Source of the DNA: Plazaster borealis
Lineage: Eukaryota > Echinodermata > Asteroidea > Forcipulatida > Labidiasteridae
NCBI GenBank assembly: GCA_021014325.1
Contig: CM037457.1
Span: forward strand, 4,818,721-4,882,720
Length of the DNA: 64,000 nucleotides
Direction of reading: 5' to 3'
Part shown: positions 33,106 to 43,789 of the stretch, piece by piece
How the letters are laid out: each line of letters begins with the position of its first letter
Position numbering within the stretch: the stretch's first letter is position 1
Translations under genes and position numbers: made by a program
The notes under the pieces: generated by a model
Databases searched by the model: none
Told to the model about the DNA's origin: nothing
What the model saw: the letters and a program-made list of their open reading frames with translations, nothing else

Positions 33106-35143
33106 AGGGCAATTTAGAGCCAATCAGTTTAGCATTGTTAAAGACAAACCACCCGAGTGATTGATCGGTGTTCGCCTGTTTGATCCAAAACTCGAAAAGG
33201 AATTTCCATTTCCCAGGTCTCGAGCTGTATTTCTGAAGCCACTTTAATAACAAAGCATCAAGTTTACATGAAATGTTGATTAAACCAGTTCCACCTAATT
33301 CTGATGGACCTCTGATAGTGTCTCTTCTTATTTTGTTAGGTTTAGAAGACCAATAGAAATCAAAAATACTTCTATCCAATTCGTCTTTCAGATATTTGGG
33401 GCAAGGGACCACTGAACCATAATACGCTAAGCTGCTACCAATGAAACTATTCACAACAACAGCTTTCCCTTTCATAGTCAGTGACCTTTCTTTCCATCTA
33501 TTCAGAACATTTTTCGTTTTGTTAACCCGTTCCAACCAAATGTCTTCTGGTTTGACACCATTTCCAAAATAAATGCCAAGAATTTTAATCTTTTGATTAT
33601 TCCAATTGAAATTCCCTGGCTTATCTGTTCTGTTTTTCCACGCACCAAGCCACAATCCTTGAGTTTTAGAAACATTTATTATAGAGCCTGACCCTTCTCC
33701 ATAACTGTAAAACAATCTTCGTAATGCATTGAACTCTGTGTTGTCAGTAATAAGAATACTGGTGTCATCAGCGTGTTGAATAATTTGATATTGAACAAGT
33801 TGCCCTGGAAGGATCACACCTTTAACTCCATTGTTACCTCTGATCAAGTTAGCTAGGCCTTCAACACATATGGCATATAAAAGAGGGGAAAGCGGGCACC
33901 CCTGTCTTATACCTCTGGTCGCTTGAAAGGGCTCGGTAATGAAATTATTGACATTGATGGTAACCGTGGGATTGCTGTATAAAATTTCAATCCACCTTCT
34001 CAAAACCTCGGGAATTCCCATTTTTTGCATCATGGCAAACATATATTTCCATTCAATACGGTCAAAAGCCTTTTCTTGATCAATGCTAACAATGGCTGCT
34101 TCTTTATTATGTAAATTCACATAATCAATGACATCTCTAAGAATCATCAAATTGTCTTGAATATTTCTCCCTTGAACACCACAGGTCTGGTCTTCATTGA
34201 TTAAATTAGGTAGAATGATTCTAAGACGTTTAGTGATGAGTTTAGAAATTATTTTATAGTCAACGTTCAGTAGGCTGATTGGCCTCCAATTCGTCAGATC
34301 ACTTCTTTCACCTCTATTTTTAAAAATTAACCTAATTAAGGCTCTATTCGTGGAGTCTGGTAATCGACCTTTTTTGAAACAGTAATTTACCAAATCAAGA
34401 AAATCACTCTTTATGAGATACCAGTTACTTAAATAGAATTCGACCGTGAGACCGTCTGAACCAGGCGCTTTGTCTTTCGCCATATCTTTGAGCGCTAAAA
34501 ACAACTCTTCCTCAGTGATCGATTTCTCTATGTCTTGGACAACGTCTTCTTCAAAACAATACGTCGAGACCGTTTTTAAAATTTTCTGCAAATGGAAATT
34601 GTTAATTCCCTCAGAAGAAAAAAGATTGTTATAAAACTTCCGAACAATATCCACCATTTGAGAAGGATCATTAGTAACTTGCCCATCCGTATTTTTCAAT
34701 TCTTTAATGAGATTGTTTTTCTGTTGTTGCTTTTCAGTTGAAAGAAAGTATTTGCTCGGTTTTTCCATATCACACTTATTTTTTATGTGAACTTTGACCT
34801 TAACTTTTTCCCATTTAGTAGTCTCGTATTCTTTAATTTTACTCTCTATTTCTTCAAGTTCACAAGAAACGTCTTCAGAGGTGTTAGTAATGATTTGCTG
34901 GTACCTTTTCTGTAACTTTTCTTCTTCTTTACGTTCTTTGTACCTTTTTTCTCCATCATAATCTTTAATGATTTCCTTTAACCTATTCTTTCCTATGTCC
35001 CACCATAAAAGAGGACAATCATACAGAATTTTCTGGGTTTTCCAAAAATTCCAAAACATATCCAGTCTTTGTTTACATTGGCTGTCTTTAAGAATTTCAT
35101 TATTACAAAACCATCTTCCTTTCCTAGTCGCTGTAGATGTTTA
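33059..35143 (-). pseudogene. LINE ORF2 fragment: reverse transcriptase
   Basis: Open from about 35140; the first Met is at 35059, and residues below count from it. WWDIGKNRLKEI (19-30) belongs to the linker. RT motifs in order: KAPGSDGLTVEF (197-208), NWRPISLLNVDYKI (257-270), catalytic Asp in IDQEKAFDRI (about D327), RGIRQGCPLSPLLY (382-395) and HADDT (429-433), where His replaces the usual aromatic before A-D-D. The thumb region GIYFGNGV and WKERSLTMKGKAVVVN follows. The frame stops at 33059, in the middle of the domain that continues in the next frame. Confidence 0.85.
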
Positions 35144-35364
35144 CAAAATTGGAAAAAAAAATAATAATAACGTGGTAAAAAGAGCAATTTTCCAAACATA
35201 CCTTTCAGAAACCAACAATAAGAATTAATTACTTAAATCGTTTTTGTTTTGGGGAGGGTTTTTTCCCCTTTTTGGGGGTGGGGGTGGGGGGCTGTTATTG
35301 GCTGTAAAAACAATTTTATTTTAAGTAAAAAATTATACAGAGATTTGAAATCCAAATTCCTCTA
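35144..35364. other. LINE flank, simple T/G-rich sequence
   Basis: An A/T homopolymer patch (35147-35170) and a G-rich patch (35250-35292). No gene. Confidence 0.5.
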
Positions 35365-35460
35365 TTGGGGGCAGGCCGGTAATCGAACCCGAACCCAGAC
35401 CCGGCGTCCGAAGTGTTACATTCCCCGCACATTAACTCATTTAGCTAATCCGTTAGTGCT
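35365..35460 (-). mobile_element. tRNA-like SINE head
   Basis: On the minus strand, A-box-like TTAGCTAAATGAGTTAATG is followed by B-box GGGTTCGATTACC at the spacing of a class II tRNA. The acceptor stem does not close, so it is a tRNA-derived SINE head rather than a working tRNA gene. The flank to 35627 is unrecognised. Confidence 0.4.
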
Positions 35461-35716
35461 TGAAGTGAACAGTATTGACAATTTGATACCCAGCGACGTT
35501 AAACTTAGAACCAACGTTAGACTTGTGGACAAGTCGTTAAATTTCTGTCGCGGTGATAGCGAAACGGCTCTCTCGCAACAATCTCGCAAGACTGCTGCTC
35601 TGCGCGAGACTACTGCTCTCACCATACGGTCCATTGTTCACATCCCACCGATCAAACGACCGTCCCACACAATGCACGTGGATTTCTTCGCCTTATAAGA
35701 ATGAAAATTGGATCTG

Positions 35717-36080
35717 GCAAGCACCAACGCAGTGGCTCGATTCGTTAAGGCGCTGGTACTATCTCAGAATTGAGAACCGGGTCGCTACTGGTTCTCGGTT
35801 CGATCCCGGCTCCCTCCAATATTACGAAACAAGGCAATTTTACTGGGACTGGCACCAGTATGGTTCGGGAGCCGCCTTGTTTACCCTGAGGAGGGAGGGC
35901 CTGCGGTGCTAGGGATCGAGATAGGGAAGGATATGCGGTGAGTCGGTTGTCATACCAGAAGGGTCCTATATGGAAGCCGGTAAGGGGCCTCTATTTGTGG
36001 TTTATCGTTTCGACCGTAAACTGCGTAGGGGAACAACCCTGAATCGCGGCTCCTGAATGCCTGACAATCACCGAGTAACT
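35717..36080 (+). mobile_element. tRNA-derived SINE in unit 1
   Basis: A-box-like GTGGCTCGATTCGTTAAGG and B-box CGGTTCGATCCCGG lie about 65 bp apart with a long variable arm, as in class II (Leu/Ser) tRNAs. A unique ~280-bp body follows (ending GACAATCACCGAGTAACT) and then a T-rich stretch. The 5' acceptor half has no match to the 3' half, so it is not a functional tRNA. Copies in units 2 and 3 are nearly identical. Confidence 0.5.
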
Positions 36081-36528
36081 TTTTGTTTTTTATTTATTTA
36101 TTATTATACAAGTGTTATCTCTTATTATTATCAAACAAATTAACGACCAAGAGAGACACACTGGCAAATATTTTATTAAAACGATGGGGAAAATATGATA
36201 AAAATTAAATAATTTTAACTATCCCATCGCAGCAAAAAATAAAAAAGAAGAAGATGATGACTGTATCCGTTGGGAAACAAAAACTCACACGCTAAGGGAA
36301 GAGACCCCTCCCCCCAGCAACGTAATATTGTCTCATCGCGGCAAGTGTTCTAAATATAATGATTGTTACCGTTGGAAAATAAAAACATAGTCTGGGAAGA
36401 GAAGCACCCCCTTCCCCCGTAACGTAATATTATCTCATTGGTAACTTTCCCAATGTTCAAGACCTTTTAATAGAAGACCTTTTTAAATGTTTTATTCAAG
36501 TTGTATCTCTTGTTTAATCAGAGGAACA
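36081..36528. other. Unit 1 spacer
   Basis: Two related ~100-bp blocks (near 36240-36310 and 36340-36430) share CGTTGG(A/G)AAA(C/T)AAAAAC, then AGAGA/AAGCACCCC and CGTAATATT(A/G)TCTCAT: a decayed direct repeat. Non-coding. Confidence 0.5.
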
Positions 36529-37580
36529 CAGTGGCGTAACTAAGGGTGGGAACGTGCCCCCCCCCCAACTGATGTTCGTGCCCGTCCCCCGGGTGCCCCC
36601 CCCCCCATTTGAAATCTGGATTTTGTGATTGGAAATTTTCGGAGTAAAATGTTACAGTTTATACGATTTGATGATATAATTTCGATGTTTTTAAAACTAT
36701 TTTTGCATGTAGAATTTTTGTTTTACACTGATGACCTCACGGCAGATTATCTTGTACAAAAATACTAAGTTACATAAAAAAAGGTGATGAACAGGGGCTT
36801 GTTCAGGCCCGTAACCAGTTTTTTTTTTACGTTTTTTAAATTTATTTATTTATTTATTTATTTATTTATTTCATTATTTATTTATTTATTTATTTGTTTA
36901 TTTATTTATTTATTTATTTTTGTTATGTATTTTTGTAGTTATTTTTTTAGTATTTTTTTATTTATTTTTATTTTTTTTGGGGGGGCGAATATGAAAGAAA
37001 ATGTACATCGGCGCATTAGCGCCGCCCGTCACGTATGCGACGCAGGAGGGAGTGGGAGGAGGATGTGCCCCCTCTTAGAAGTGTTGTAAAAAAGAATGCC
37101 CAATTCAAGCCATTTGGTGCACCATTTTTGCGCTATGATATTGGTTATTAAATCTGAAAACAACTCAATTACAGCCTCGTATCAATATTATTTCTGCATA
37201 TTTAATGCTCAGACGGCGTATGCCACCCATTGCGTCCTCTATTTACATCTTTGTATAATATTTTATGTTATAAATGTCATAATTTAACGATGATAAACAT
37301 ACTGAACAAACTTTGTGTGTTATTTATTAGTTGCACAGTTACGATGCAGACTTTTTTAATTGGTATTTTTTGCAGACTTTGTTATTCTTTATTTCTTATG
37401 GTTTAATTTGTTTAGTTTTGTTTTATGTTTTTTTTAATAGGAATTCCACCCCCCCCCCCGATTACGGGCATGGGCTTGTTTTAAAGAAAAAGGCAAACGG
37501 AAACTTGGCCAGGAGTGCCCCCCTTGAAAAATGGTGTACCCCCTTGTGCCCCCTGAAATGTTACCCTAGTTACTCCGCTG
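36529..37580. mobile_element. hAT-type MITE with 8-bp target duplication (unit 1)
   Basis: Starts CAGTGGCGTAACTAAGGGT and ends ACCCTAGTTACTCCGCTG. It is flanked by the perfect 8-bp repeat GAGGAACA (36521-36528 and 37581-37588), the hAT signature. The interior has a (TTTA)n microsatellite (36838-36935), a G-run, and CGCATTAGCGCCGCCCG, but no transposase. The open frames inside are microsatellite artefacts or very short. Confidence 0.85.
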
Positions 37581-37588
37581 GAGGAACA

Positions 37589-38075
37589 GCGCGACAAAAC
37601 ATTGCTTGCACACAAACGAGTACGTGTATGTATTAATTTCCCGGAGTTATTTATTTTTATTGTGAGGTTTGAATATTCTTCATCTAATTTGGAATTCGTT
37701 TACTGTCTTCTTATAAAAAGTCTTGAACATTAAATGGAAAAGTTAACAGTGAGATAATATCACGTTGCAGGGAATGGGGGAGGTGCTTCCGTCTGCCCAG
37801 ATTAAGTTGTTACTTTCCAACGGTTAACAATCATCATCTTCGAAAATGTGCTGCGATGGGATAATTAAAATAGATTCATGTTTATCATATTTTCCTCGTC
37901 GTTTTAATTAAATTTTTGCCAGAGTACCTCCGTCTGTCATTGATTTTGTTGTTTAAAACGCTGCCCAAACAAAATATTGTTCAACAAAACTTACTCATCA
38001 ACTTATGGTTATTTTAACATTTCATGAGAACAGGGGAAACTGGCATCCTAGACGTGGCGTTGACAACATTACAGC
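37589..38075. other. Unit 1 spacer
   Basis: No gene recognised. TCCAACGGTTAACAATCATC near 37817 relates, inverted, to the blocks at 36240-36430 (ATGATTGTTACCGTTGGA), so hAT insertion split an inverted-repeat region. Confidence 0.45.
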
Positions 38076-38079
38076 AGTC

Positions 38080-39335
38080 TATGCCTGAATCTTGTAATGT
38101 CCAATGTCCCTTCACAATGACCGTAGAAAAATCGTGACCGTTAAACTGGCATAGCGCCCTCGCTTGGCTCTGTTTTTCTCACTTTAGCCATTGTTTTTTT
38201 CAGTGCGCTGCGTGCATGAAATTGATGGAGTTCCATAAAGACCAATGTGATTTTGAATTGAAATTGTATTTTAGTATATTATTTTGTTTAACGATTTGCA
38301 GATCCCATGATGCATGCAACGGTTTGTACCGTGTAATGTCGCCAGTTCAAACACACTTCAAGTTAATTATTTTCACTAAATGTAATCAAGTTTGCCTCGG
38401 ACAAATGAAATAGATACATTTAGGCAAACTCATGAGCTGTGCACATGTACATTTAGTAGCAACGAAGGATGTACCCTTTGCACTGATACCATCTTGTTGC
38501 ACCCCTTTGTTTATTTTATTTTGTCAACAAACTTAATTCATGGTTATTTAAGCATTTTCATGAGAGCAGAAACTGCACAAATTACACAACTGTAGCCCTA
38601 AATTTTTGCGGTGTCTTCTCGAGATACCGTAGTGAAACAGTGACCGTTAAATTGGCATAGCGCCCTCACTCGCCTTTGCTCACCTGGCTTTGAGCCATTG
38701 TTCTTTTCAGTTCGTTGTGTACATTAAAATGACGGAATTCCACAAGGACCAATGTGATTTTGAATTACCGTTTTGCAGAACTCATGATGTATATCCATAA
38801 CGTGTAACCGTTGTCAGTTCACAACACGTTCAAGTTTATAACAAACTCCTGACGGGGCAAATCAAACAATAACAATAACTAAAGGTGAAAACACATTTGT
38901 GAGCATGAAATGCCACAGAACTGGGCCCAATTCCATGGTTCTGCTTACTGAGGAATTCTGCGCTTACGGCCCATATAATTAAGTGTTTTACAGGGGGTCA
39001 ATTACAATTACCAGTATTTATTAAACTCTATGCATTCAATGATAGGGTCGAGTCGGCCGCGTGAACTCGACCCGTACCTTGACCCTCTCCCAGCGTCTAA
39101 TTTCCCCCTGACACAATAACGAAGTTCTAGGTCTGATTCTCGGGCAAAAAAATCTAATAATGATTGTCATGTTTCCTCCAGGTAACCGTACAGTGATCGT
39201 GACCGTTAAACTAACATAGCGCCCTCACAAGACCTATTTTTCCCGGCAGTAGCCATTGTTCTTTTCATTGCTCTGTGTACAAGAAGTTGATGGAGTCCCA
39301 CAAGGTCCAACAAGAATTTGTCTTGAAGTTTTGCA
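38080..39335 (+). repeat. Three ~0.5-kb subrepeats with AGCGCCCTC motif (unit 1)
   Basis: Each subrepeat contains GTGACCGTTAAA, then GGCATAGCGCCCTC or a variant, AGCCATTGTTCTTTTCA, and GATGGAGTTCCATAAAGACC or its variant. CATAGCGCCCTC lies at 38150, 38656 and 39215, giving spacings of 506 and 559 bp. TTCTTTTCAG looks like a splice acceptor, but no supported exon follows. Reverse-complemented, GAGGGCGCTATG resembles the CTCF core. Confidence 0.7.
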
Positions 39336-39364
39336 GTAACTTTGGGCGTCTTTTAAAAATCAGT

Positions 39365-39812
39365 TGTTATAGAGAATACAAAATAAGTCCGATTTTAAAT
39401 TAAATTTGGCGAGTTTACCAATAGGAGACAAATAATTTTCTACCTCAAAGCACAGTTGTAACTCCTTTTTAAAATATAAATGTATTTTTCCACCGTTTAT
39501 CTTTATTTGATAGATATGGCAGTAGAATAAAGTTTAGATTTTTTAGAACAGTCCTTTTTTATGGAGAATACCAAATTAGTTTGCCCCGTGGTCTAAAATA
39601 ACATTTATATCCAATGTCTCTTTTACCCATCCTTAATTTCGGTCCAAAAAGAAAACTCGCAAGTACAAAATAAGAGGATCAGGGTTTCACTCTCGAACCG
39701 ACAGAAAGAACATAAATCGCTCTCCGCTTTCCAAATTTTTATCAAAAAAGAATTAACACCCAATATTCTCTGAACCACTCTGTACTGGATTCTCCGTGAT
39801 TTTGTACGTAAC
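39365..39812 (-). pseudogene. LINE 3'-end fragment (zf-RVT and C-terminus), unit 1
   Basis: On the minus strand: RRIQYRVVQRILGVNSFLIK, then C-x-x-C-(8)-L-(4)-C in SDLCSFCRFESETLILLFCT, then WTEIKDG and a stop. After a frameshift comes FKKELQLCFEVENYL and KLAKFNLKSDLFC, typical of the L1/Tx1 C-terminus. The His of the zinc motif is replaced by Leu. Unit 1 keeps about 45 bp (39762-39806) that units 2 and 3 have lost, so it holds the longest version. Confidence 0.7.
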
Positions 39813-40002
39813 TATAAAAGGCGTACTGAAAAAAATATAAAAATCTGATAGTTGGTAACTATAGTACCACCATTTTGTTGTTTCTTTACTCTGAAACCCA
39901 ATGTAACCAAACCGAGGCTGTAAGGGGAATCAGTCTGGGACCTTCATTGTATCTTTACACTCCGTATGGTTTATTGTTATTGCAGATAGGAACACGACAA
40001 AG

Positions 40003-40072
40003 ATGCCCGATATAAGGCTCAGTGGAAGAATGACATGTTGGTTGCTGTTTTTGATACTCGTGGGATATTATG
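40003..40072 (+). CDS. Signal-peptide exon, unit 1
   Basis: Short internal exon 39986-40072: acceptor TTATTGTTATTGCAG, a 17-nt leader, ATG at 40003, and donor ATG|GTAAGT after 40072. It encodes 23 residues plus one base of a split codon (phase 1): MPDIRLSGRM, then the core CWLLFLILVGYY. A basic start followed by about 12 hydrophobic residues is a standard signal peptide, and phase-1 junctions after signal peptides are common in secreted and Ig-like proteins. The leader is preceded by an acceptor, so an upstream non-coding exon is implied. No following exon was found, so the product is unknown. The peptide is identical in all three units. Confidence 0.6.
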
Positions 40073-40261
40073 GTAAGTTTTAAAAAGATTTTATGTCTCA
40101 AGCAAAAGCTCGAAAAGAAGAATTTTCTTATCATTAAGTTTTTGTTCCTTTCATCAATGCATCTAAACTCGAGGCTTTGAAAACAACTGCCTGACCCGAT
40201 TTGTCTTCATTGATAATGACTTAGGGACTGTAACAACAATGTAAAGGCGCATATCAAAGAC

Positions 40262-40735
40262 TGCTGAAACTTAGCATTTCACTGGTCCTTCCCTAGCCAT
40301 CGGAATCCCACAATGAATGGTTACCTTACATCTACAATTATATGCATTGAGAACTATATAATACTACAATGGATGGTTTCAGTTGTCATAGTTATGCAGA
40401 TAGATTTCCGAAACCGTACATTACTTCAACAAGTAAACCTATGGTTAGCCTATGATCTGGTATGCCCTGAAACTTGGCATTTCACTGGTCTTTCCCAACC
40501 ATCCAATGAAACAAGACATACCAGATCATAGGCTGACCCATAGGTTTACTTGTTGAAGTAATGTACGGTTTCGGAAATCTATCTGCATAACCATGACAAC
40601 TGAAACCATCCATTGTAGTATTATATAATTGTCATTGCATAGAACTGTAGGCTACATGTAAGGTAACCATTCATTGTGGGATTGTGATGGTTCGGGAAAG
40701 ACCAGTGAAATGCTAAGTTTCAGCAACCTTTAACC
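40262..40735. repeat. ~470-bp palindrome, unit 1
   Basis: The left arm (GCTGAAACTTAGCATTTCAC ... TATGATCTGGTATGCC, 40262-40473) is the reverse complement of the right arm (CATACCAGATCATAGGCT ... GTGAAATGCTAAGTTTCAGC, 40517-40730). The spacer is about 40 bp. The right arm is also the first unit of the forward array. Arms are about 210 bp at roughly 95% identity by eye. Confidence 0.85.
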
Positions 40736-43600
40736 CCTAAGCGTCCACAAATGTTTGTGGATGCGGTCCCTATATGGATACTGTCCCTAACATTAAATGA
40801 AAGTGTCAATTACTGAAACAAATTATTTTCAGGCAATTTTCCTTCCAACCTCGGTTTGAATACATTTATTTCAATGGAGAAAAACCTACAGCAAAAAAAA
40901 ATATAAAAATGTATTTCAAGCTTTCAAAAATTGCTTTAAATGTTTGTCCTTGCTAAGAAGGCACGTTTTCTTGTCAAAGTAATGAATAATTAGAAAGTTT
41001 TATCAACGAAAATCTGTATGATTTCATTCCTTCTTTCATTTATTAAAAATAAGTCATGGTAATTAATAGTTTGACTTTGTTCTTTTGGTGGAGCGGGGGT
41101 GAGGGTTAAAATACCCTAGCATGCCAAAGTGCCATTTTCTGTACGGGCATTGAATTTTAACAATGGGTTGTCACTTGGTGTTATTCTTAATGAACCAAGG
41201 CATACCAGATCATAGGCTAACCCATAGGTTTACTTGTTGAAGTAATGTACGGTTTCGGAAATCTATCTGCATAACTATGACAACTGCAACCATCCATTGT
41301 AGTATTATATAATTCTCATTGCATAGAACTGTACATGTAAGGTAACCATTCATCGTGGGATTGCGATGGTTTGGGAAAGACCAGTGAAATGCTAAGTTTC
41401 AGCAACCTTTAACCCTATGCGTCCAAAAATGCTTGATACGGTCCGTATATGGATACTGTCCCTAACAGCAAATGAAAGTGTCAATTACTGAACAAAATTA
41501 TTGTTGAGCAATTTTCCTTCCAACCTCGGTTTGGATACAGTTAGTTTAAGGGCGAAAACCTAAAGAAAAAGCAGCACAAATATTGTTCAGGCTTTCAAAA
41601 TTGCTTCTAATGTTTATCCTTCTTTGGGAGTTTTTATTAGGAATACATGTTTTTGTTATGAATATTTGTATAATGCAGTTAATTTTGTGATGCAGGATCA
41701 CTTGATGTTATTTTCAATGAACCAAGGCATACCAGATCATAGGCTAACCCGTAGGTTTACACTTGTTATAGCGATGTACGGTTTCGGAAATATATCTGCA
41801 TAACTATGACAACTGAAACCATCCATTGTAGTATTATATAATTCTCATTGCATAGAACTGTACATGTAAGGTAACCATTCATCGTGGGATTGCGATGGTT
41901 TGGGAAAGACCAGTGAAATGCTAAGTTTCAGCAACCTTTAACCCTATGCGTCCAAAAATGTTTGGTACGGTCCGTATATGGATACTGTGCCTATAACAGC
42001 AAATGAAAGTGTCAATTACTGAACAAAATTATTGTCGAGCAATTTTCCTTCCAACCTCGGTTTGGATACAGTTATTTTAAGGGCGAAAACCTAAAGAAAA
42101 AGCAACACAAATATTGTTCAGGCTTTCAAAATTGCTTCTAATGTTTATCCTTCTTTGGAAATTGTTAATAGGAACACATGTTTGTGATAAGAATATTTGT
42201 ATATTGCAGTTAAGGATTGTTTTCCCCCTTTTTTCCTGTACTTGATTTCGTAGGATTGACCTATTTTTTCTTTAGGGGCAGAAGGGGGTAGGCCAACCCC
42301 AGAAAAAAAAGTTTGCAAAGGTCCTGATTTTTGTAGGCAGTGGTTTACATAAGTTTGCTAGTAGGAACACTTACAGAGCTTTTTTTTACTGGTTCAGAGG
42401 TATTTAACATTGCATTTGGCAAGCGGACCATTGTTTTGGGAGACCTCCATATAGAGTGCAGTGTGGTTGAATTTTCTTTGGGTTTTTTGTTTGATGTTAT
42501 TCACAATGAACCAAGGCATACCGTATCAGAGACTCACCCGTATAGGTTTGCTCGTTGAAGTAGGGTTTTGGAATTCTATAGATTGAGTTTTGCATAACCA
42601 TGACAACTGAAACCATCCATTGTAGTATTACATAATTCTCAAATCATAGAACTGTACATGTAAGGTAACCATTCATTGTGCGATTGCGATGGTTCGGGAA
42701 AGACCAGTGAAATGCTAAGTTTCAGCAACCTTTAACCCTTAAGCGTCCGCAAATGTCTGTGGATGCGGTCCCTATATGGATACTGTCCCTAACAGCAAAT
42801 GAAAGTGTCAATTACTGAACAAAACTATTTTCAGGCAATTTTCCTTCCAACCTCGGTTTGTTACATTTATTATAAAATTGCTTTAAAAGTTTGTCATTTT
42901 TAAGAACTTTTAATAAGAAGGAACGTTTTCTTGTCAAAGTAATGAATATTATGCAATTCATTTTTCAAAAGGTTTAGCAACGAACGTCTGAATGATTTCC
43001 CTTTCTTCTTTTGTTCTTCTTTTTTCTTTTAATAAGTCATGGTGAAATTATAAGTTGAAATTTGTTCTTTAGATGGGGCGGGGATGAGGGTTAAAAAAAC
43101 CTTAGCATGCCAAAGTGCATTGTTCTCTACTGGCAGTGGTTTACATATAGGAAGCAATGACGAGCTGGTAGGGACACTTGGAAAGACTTTTTTAACAATT
43201 GGCAAGCAGACCATTTTTAAAATTCAATACTTTGTCACTTGATGTTATCCCCAATGAACCAAGGCATACCAGATCATAGCCTGACCCATAGGTTTACTTG
43301 TTGAAGTAATGCACGGTTTCGGAAACCTATCTGCATAACTATGACAACTGAAACCATCCATTGTAGTATTATATAATTGTAACCATTCATTGTGGGATTT
43401 GGGAAAGACCAGTGAAATGCAAAGTTTCAGCAACCTTAAAACCCTACGCGTCCACAAATGTTTGATACGGTCCCTATAATTATAGTGATTATCACTGAAA
43501 CAAAATTAAGGTCAGACAATCGTCCTTCCAACCTCGGTTTGGATACAATACCGGTATCTTGGCAAGGGGAAAATTTCCAGTCAAATCATAACCAATAGGA
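40510..43600 (+). repeat. Forward subrepeat array, unit 1
   Basis: Five tandem copies of a 0.5-0.8 kb repeat, with CATACCAGATCATAG starting near 40518, 41205, 41729, 42518 (altered) and 43264. Each holds TACGGTTTCGGAAAT, CCATCCATTGTAGTATTA, AAAGACCAGTGAAATGC and TTCCAACCTCGGTTTG. Copies differ by internal deletions. The 72-residue open frame at 42340-42558 lies within one copy and is not gene-like. Confidence 0.85.
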
Positions 43601-43789
43601 TAGTTGAAGTAAGCCTACTTCATATTTTGGACCTCTGTTCATGATTTACTGCAATAACCATGACAACCAAACTGATCCATTGCATTAATATACAATTGTC
43701 AATGCATATATTTGTAGATGTAAGTTAACCATACGTTTTAAGCTTCCGTTGGTTTCAGACGGTCCCTGCAATGCTAAGTTTCTGCTTAG

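Larger units (their letters stand above)
31905..35143 (-). mobile_element. 5'-truncated Tx1/L1-like LINE
   Basis: Non-LTR retrotransposon on the minus strand, 3.2 kb. It opens abruptly inside the endonuclease-RT linker (KGRWFCNNEIL, about 35090-35122), has a full reverse transcriptase, then a CCHC-type zinc motif domain, and ends in an A-rich tail near 31905-31925. The endonuclease and ORF1 are missing, as is usual after incomplete target-primed reverse transcription. Two frameshifts (near 33090 and 32530) break ORF2 into three frames, so this copy is inactive. NWRPISLLN-DYKI and the SIDQEKAFDRI box place it nearer Tx1-like L1 elements than Jockey/CR1. Confidence 0.85.

Noticed and set aside
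35717..35830. Possible functional class II tRNA gene
   Set aside because: A- and B-boxes are present, but the acceptor halves do not pair and a long conserved SINE body follows.
36784..37089. Open frames with FIYLFIYLF repeats (also at 48204-48569 and 58082-58403)
   Set aside because: They are readings of the (TTTA)n tract inside the hAT MITE; the length varies with the microsatellite.
38216..38595. 65- and 67-69-residue open frames conserved in all three units
   Set aside because: They overlap in different frames inside the 0.5-kb subrepeats, and the sister subrepeats do not keep them open.
42340..42558. 72-residue open frame identical in units 1 and 3 and nearly so in unit 2
   Set aside because: It lies inside one subrepeat copy; the matching region in other subrepeats is not open. 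Identity reflects recent duplication, not coding constraint.
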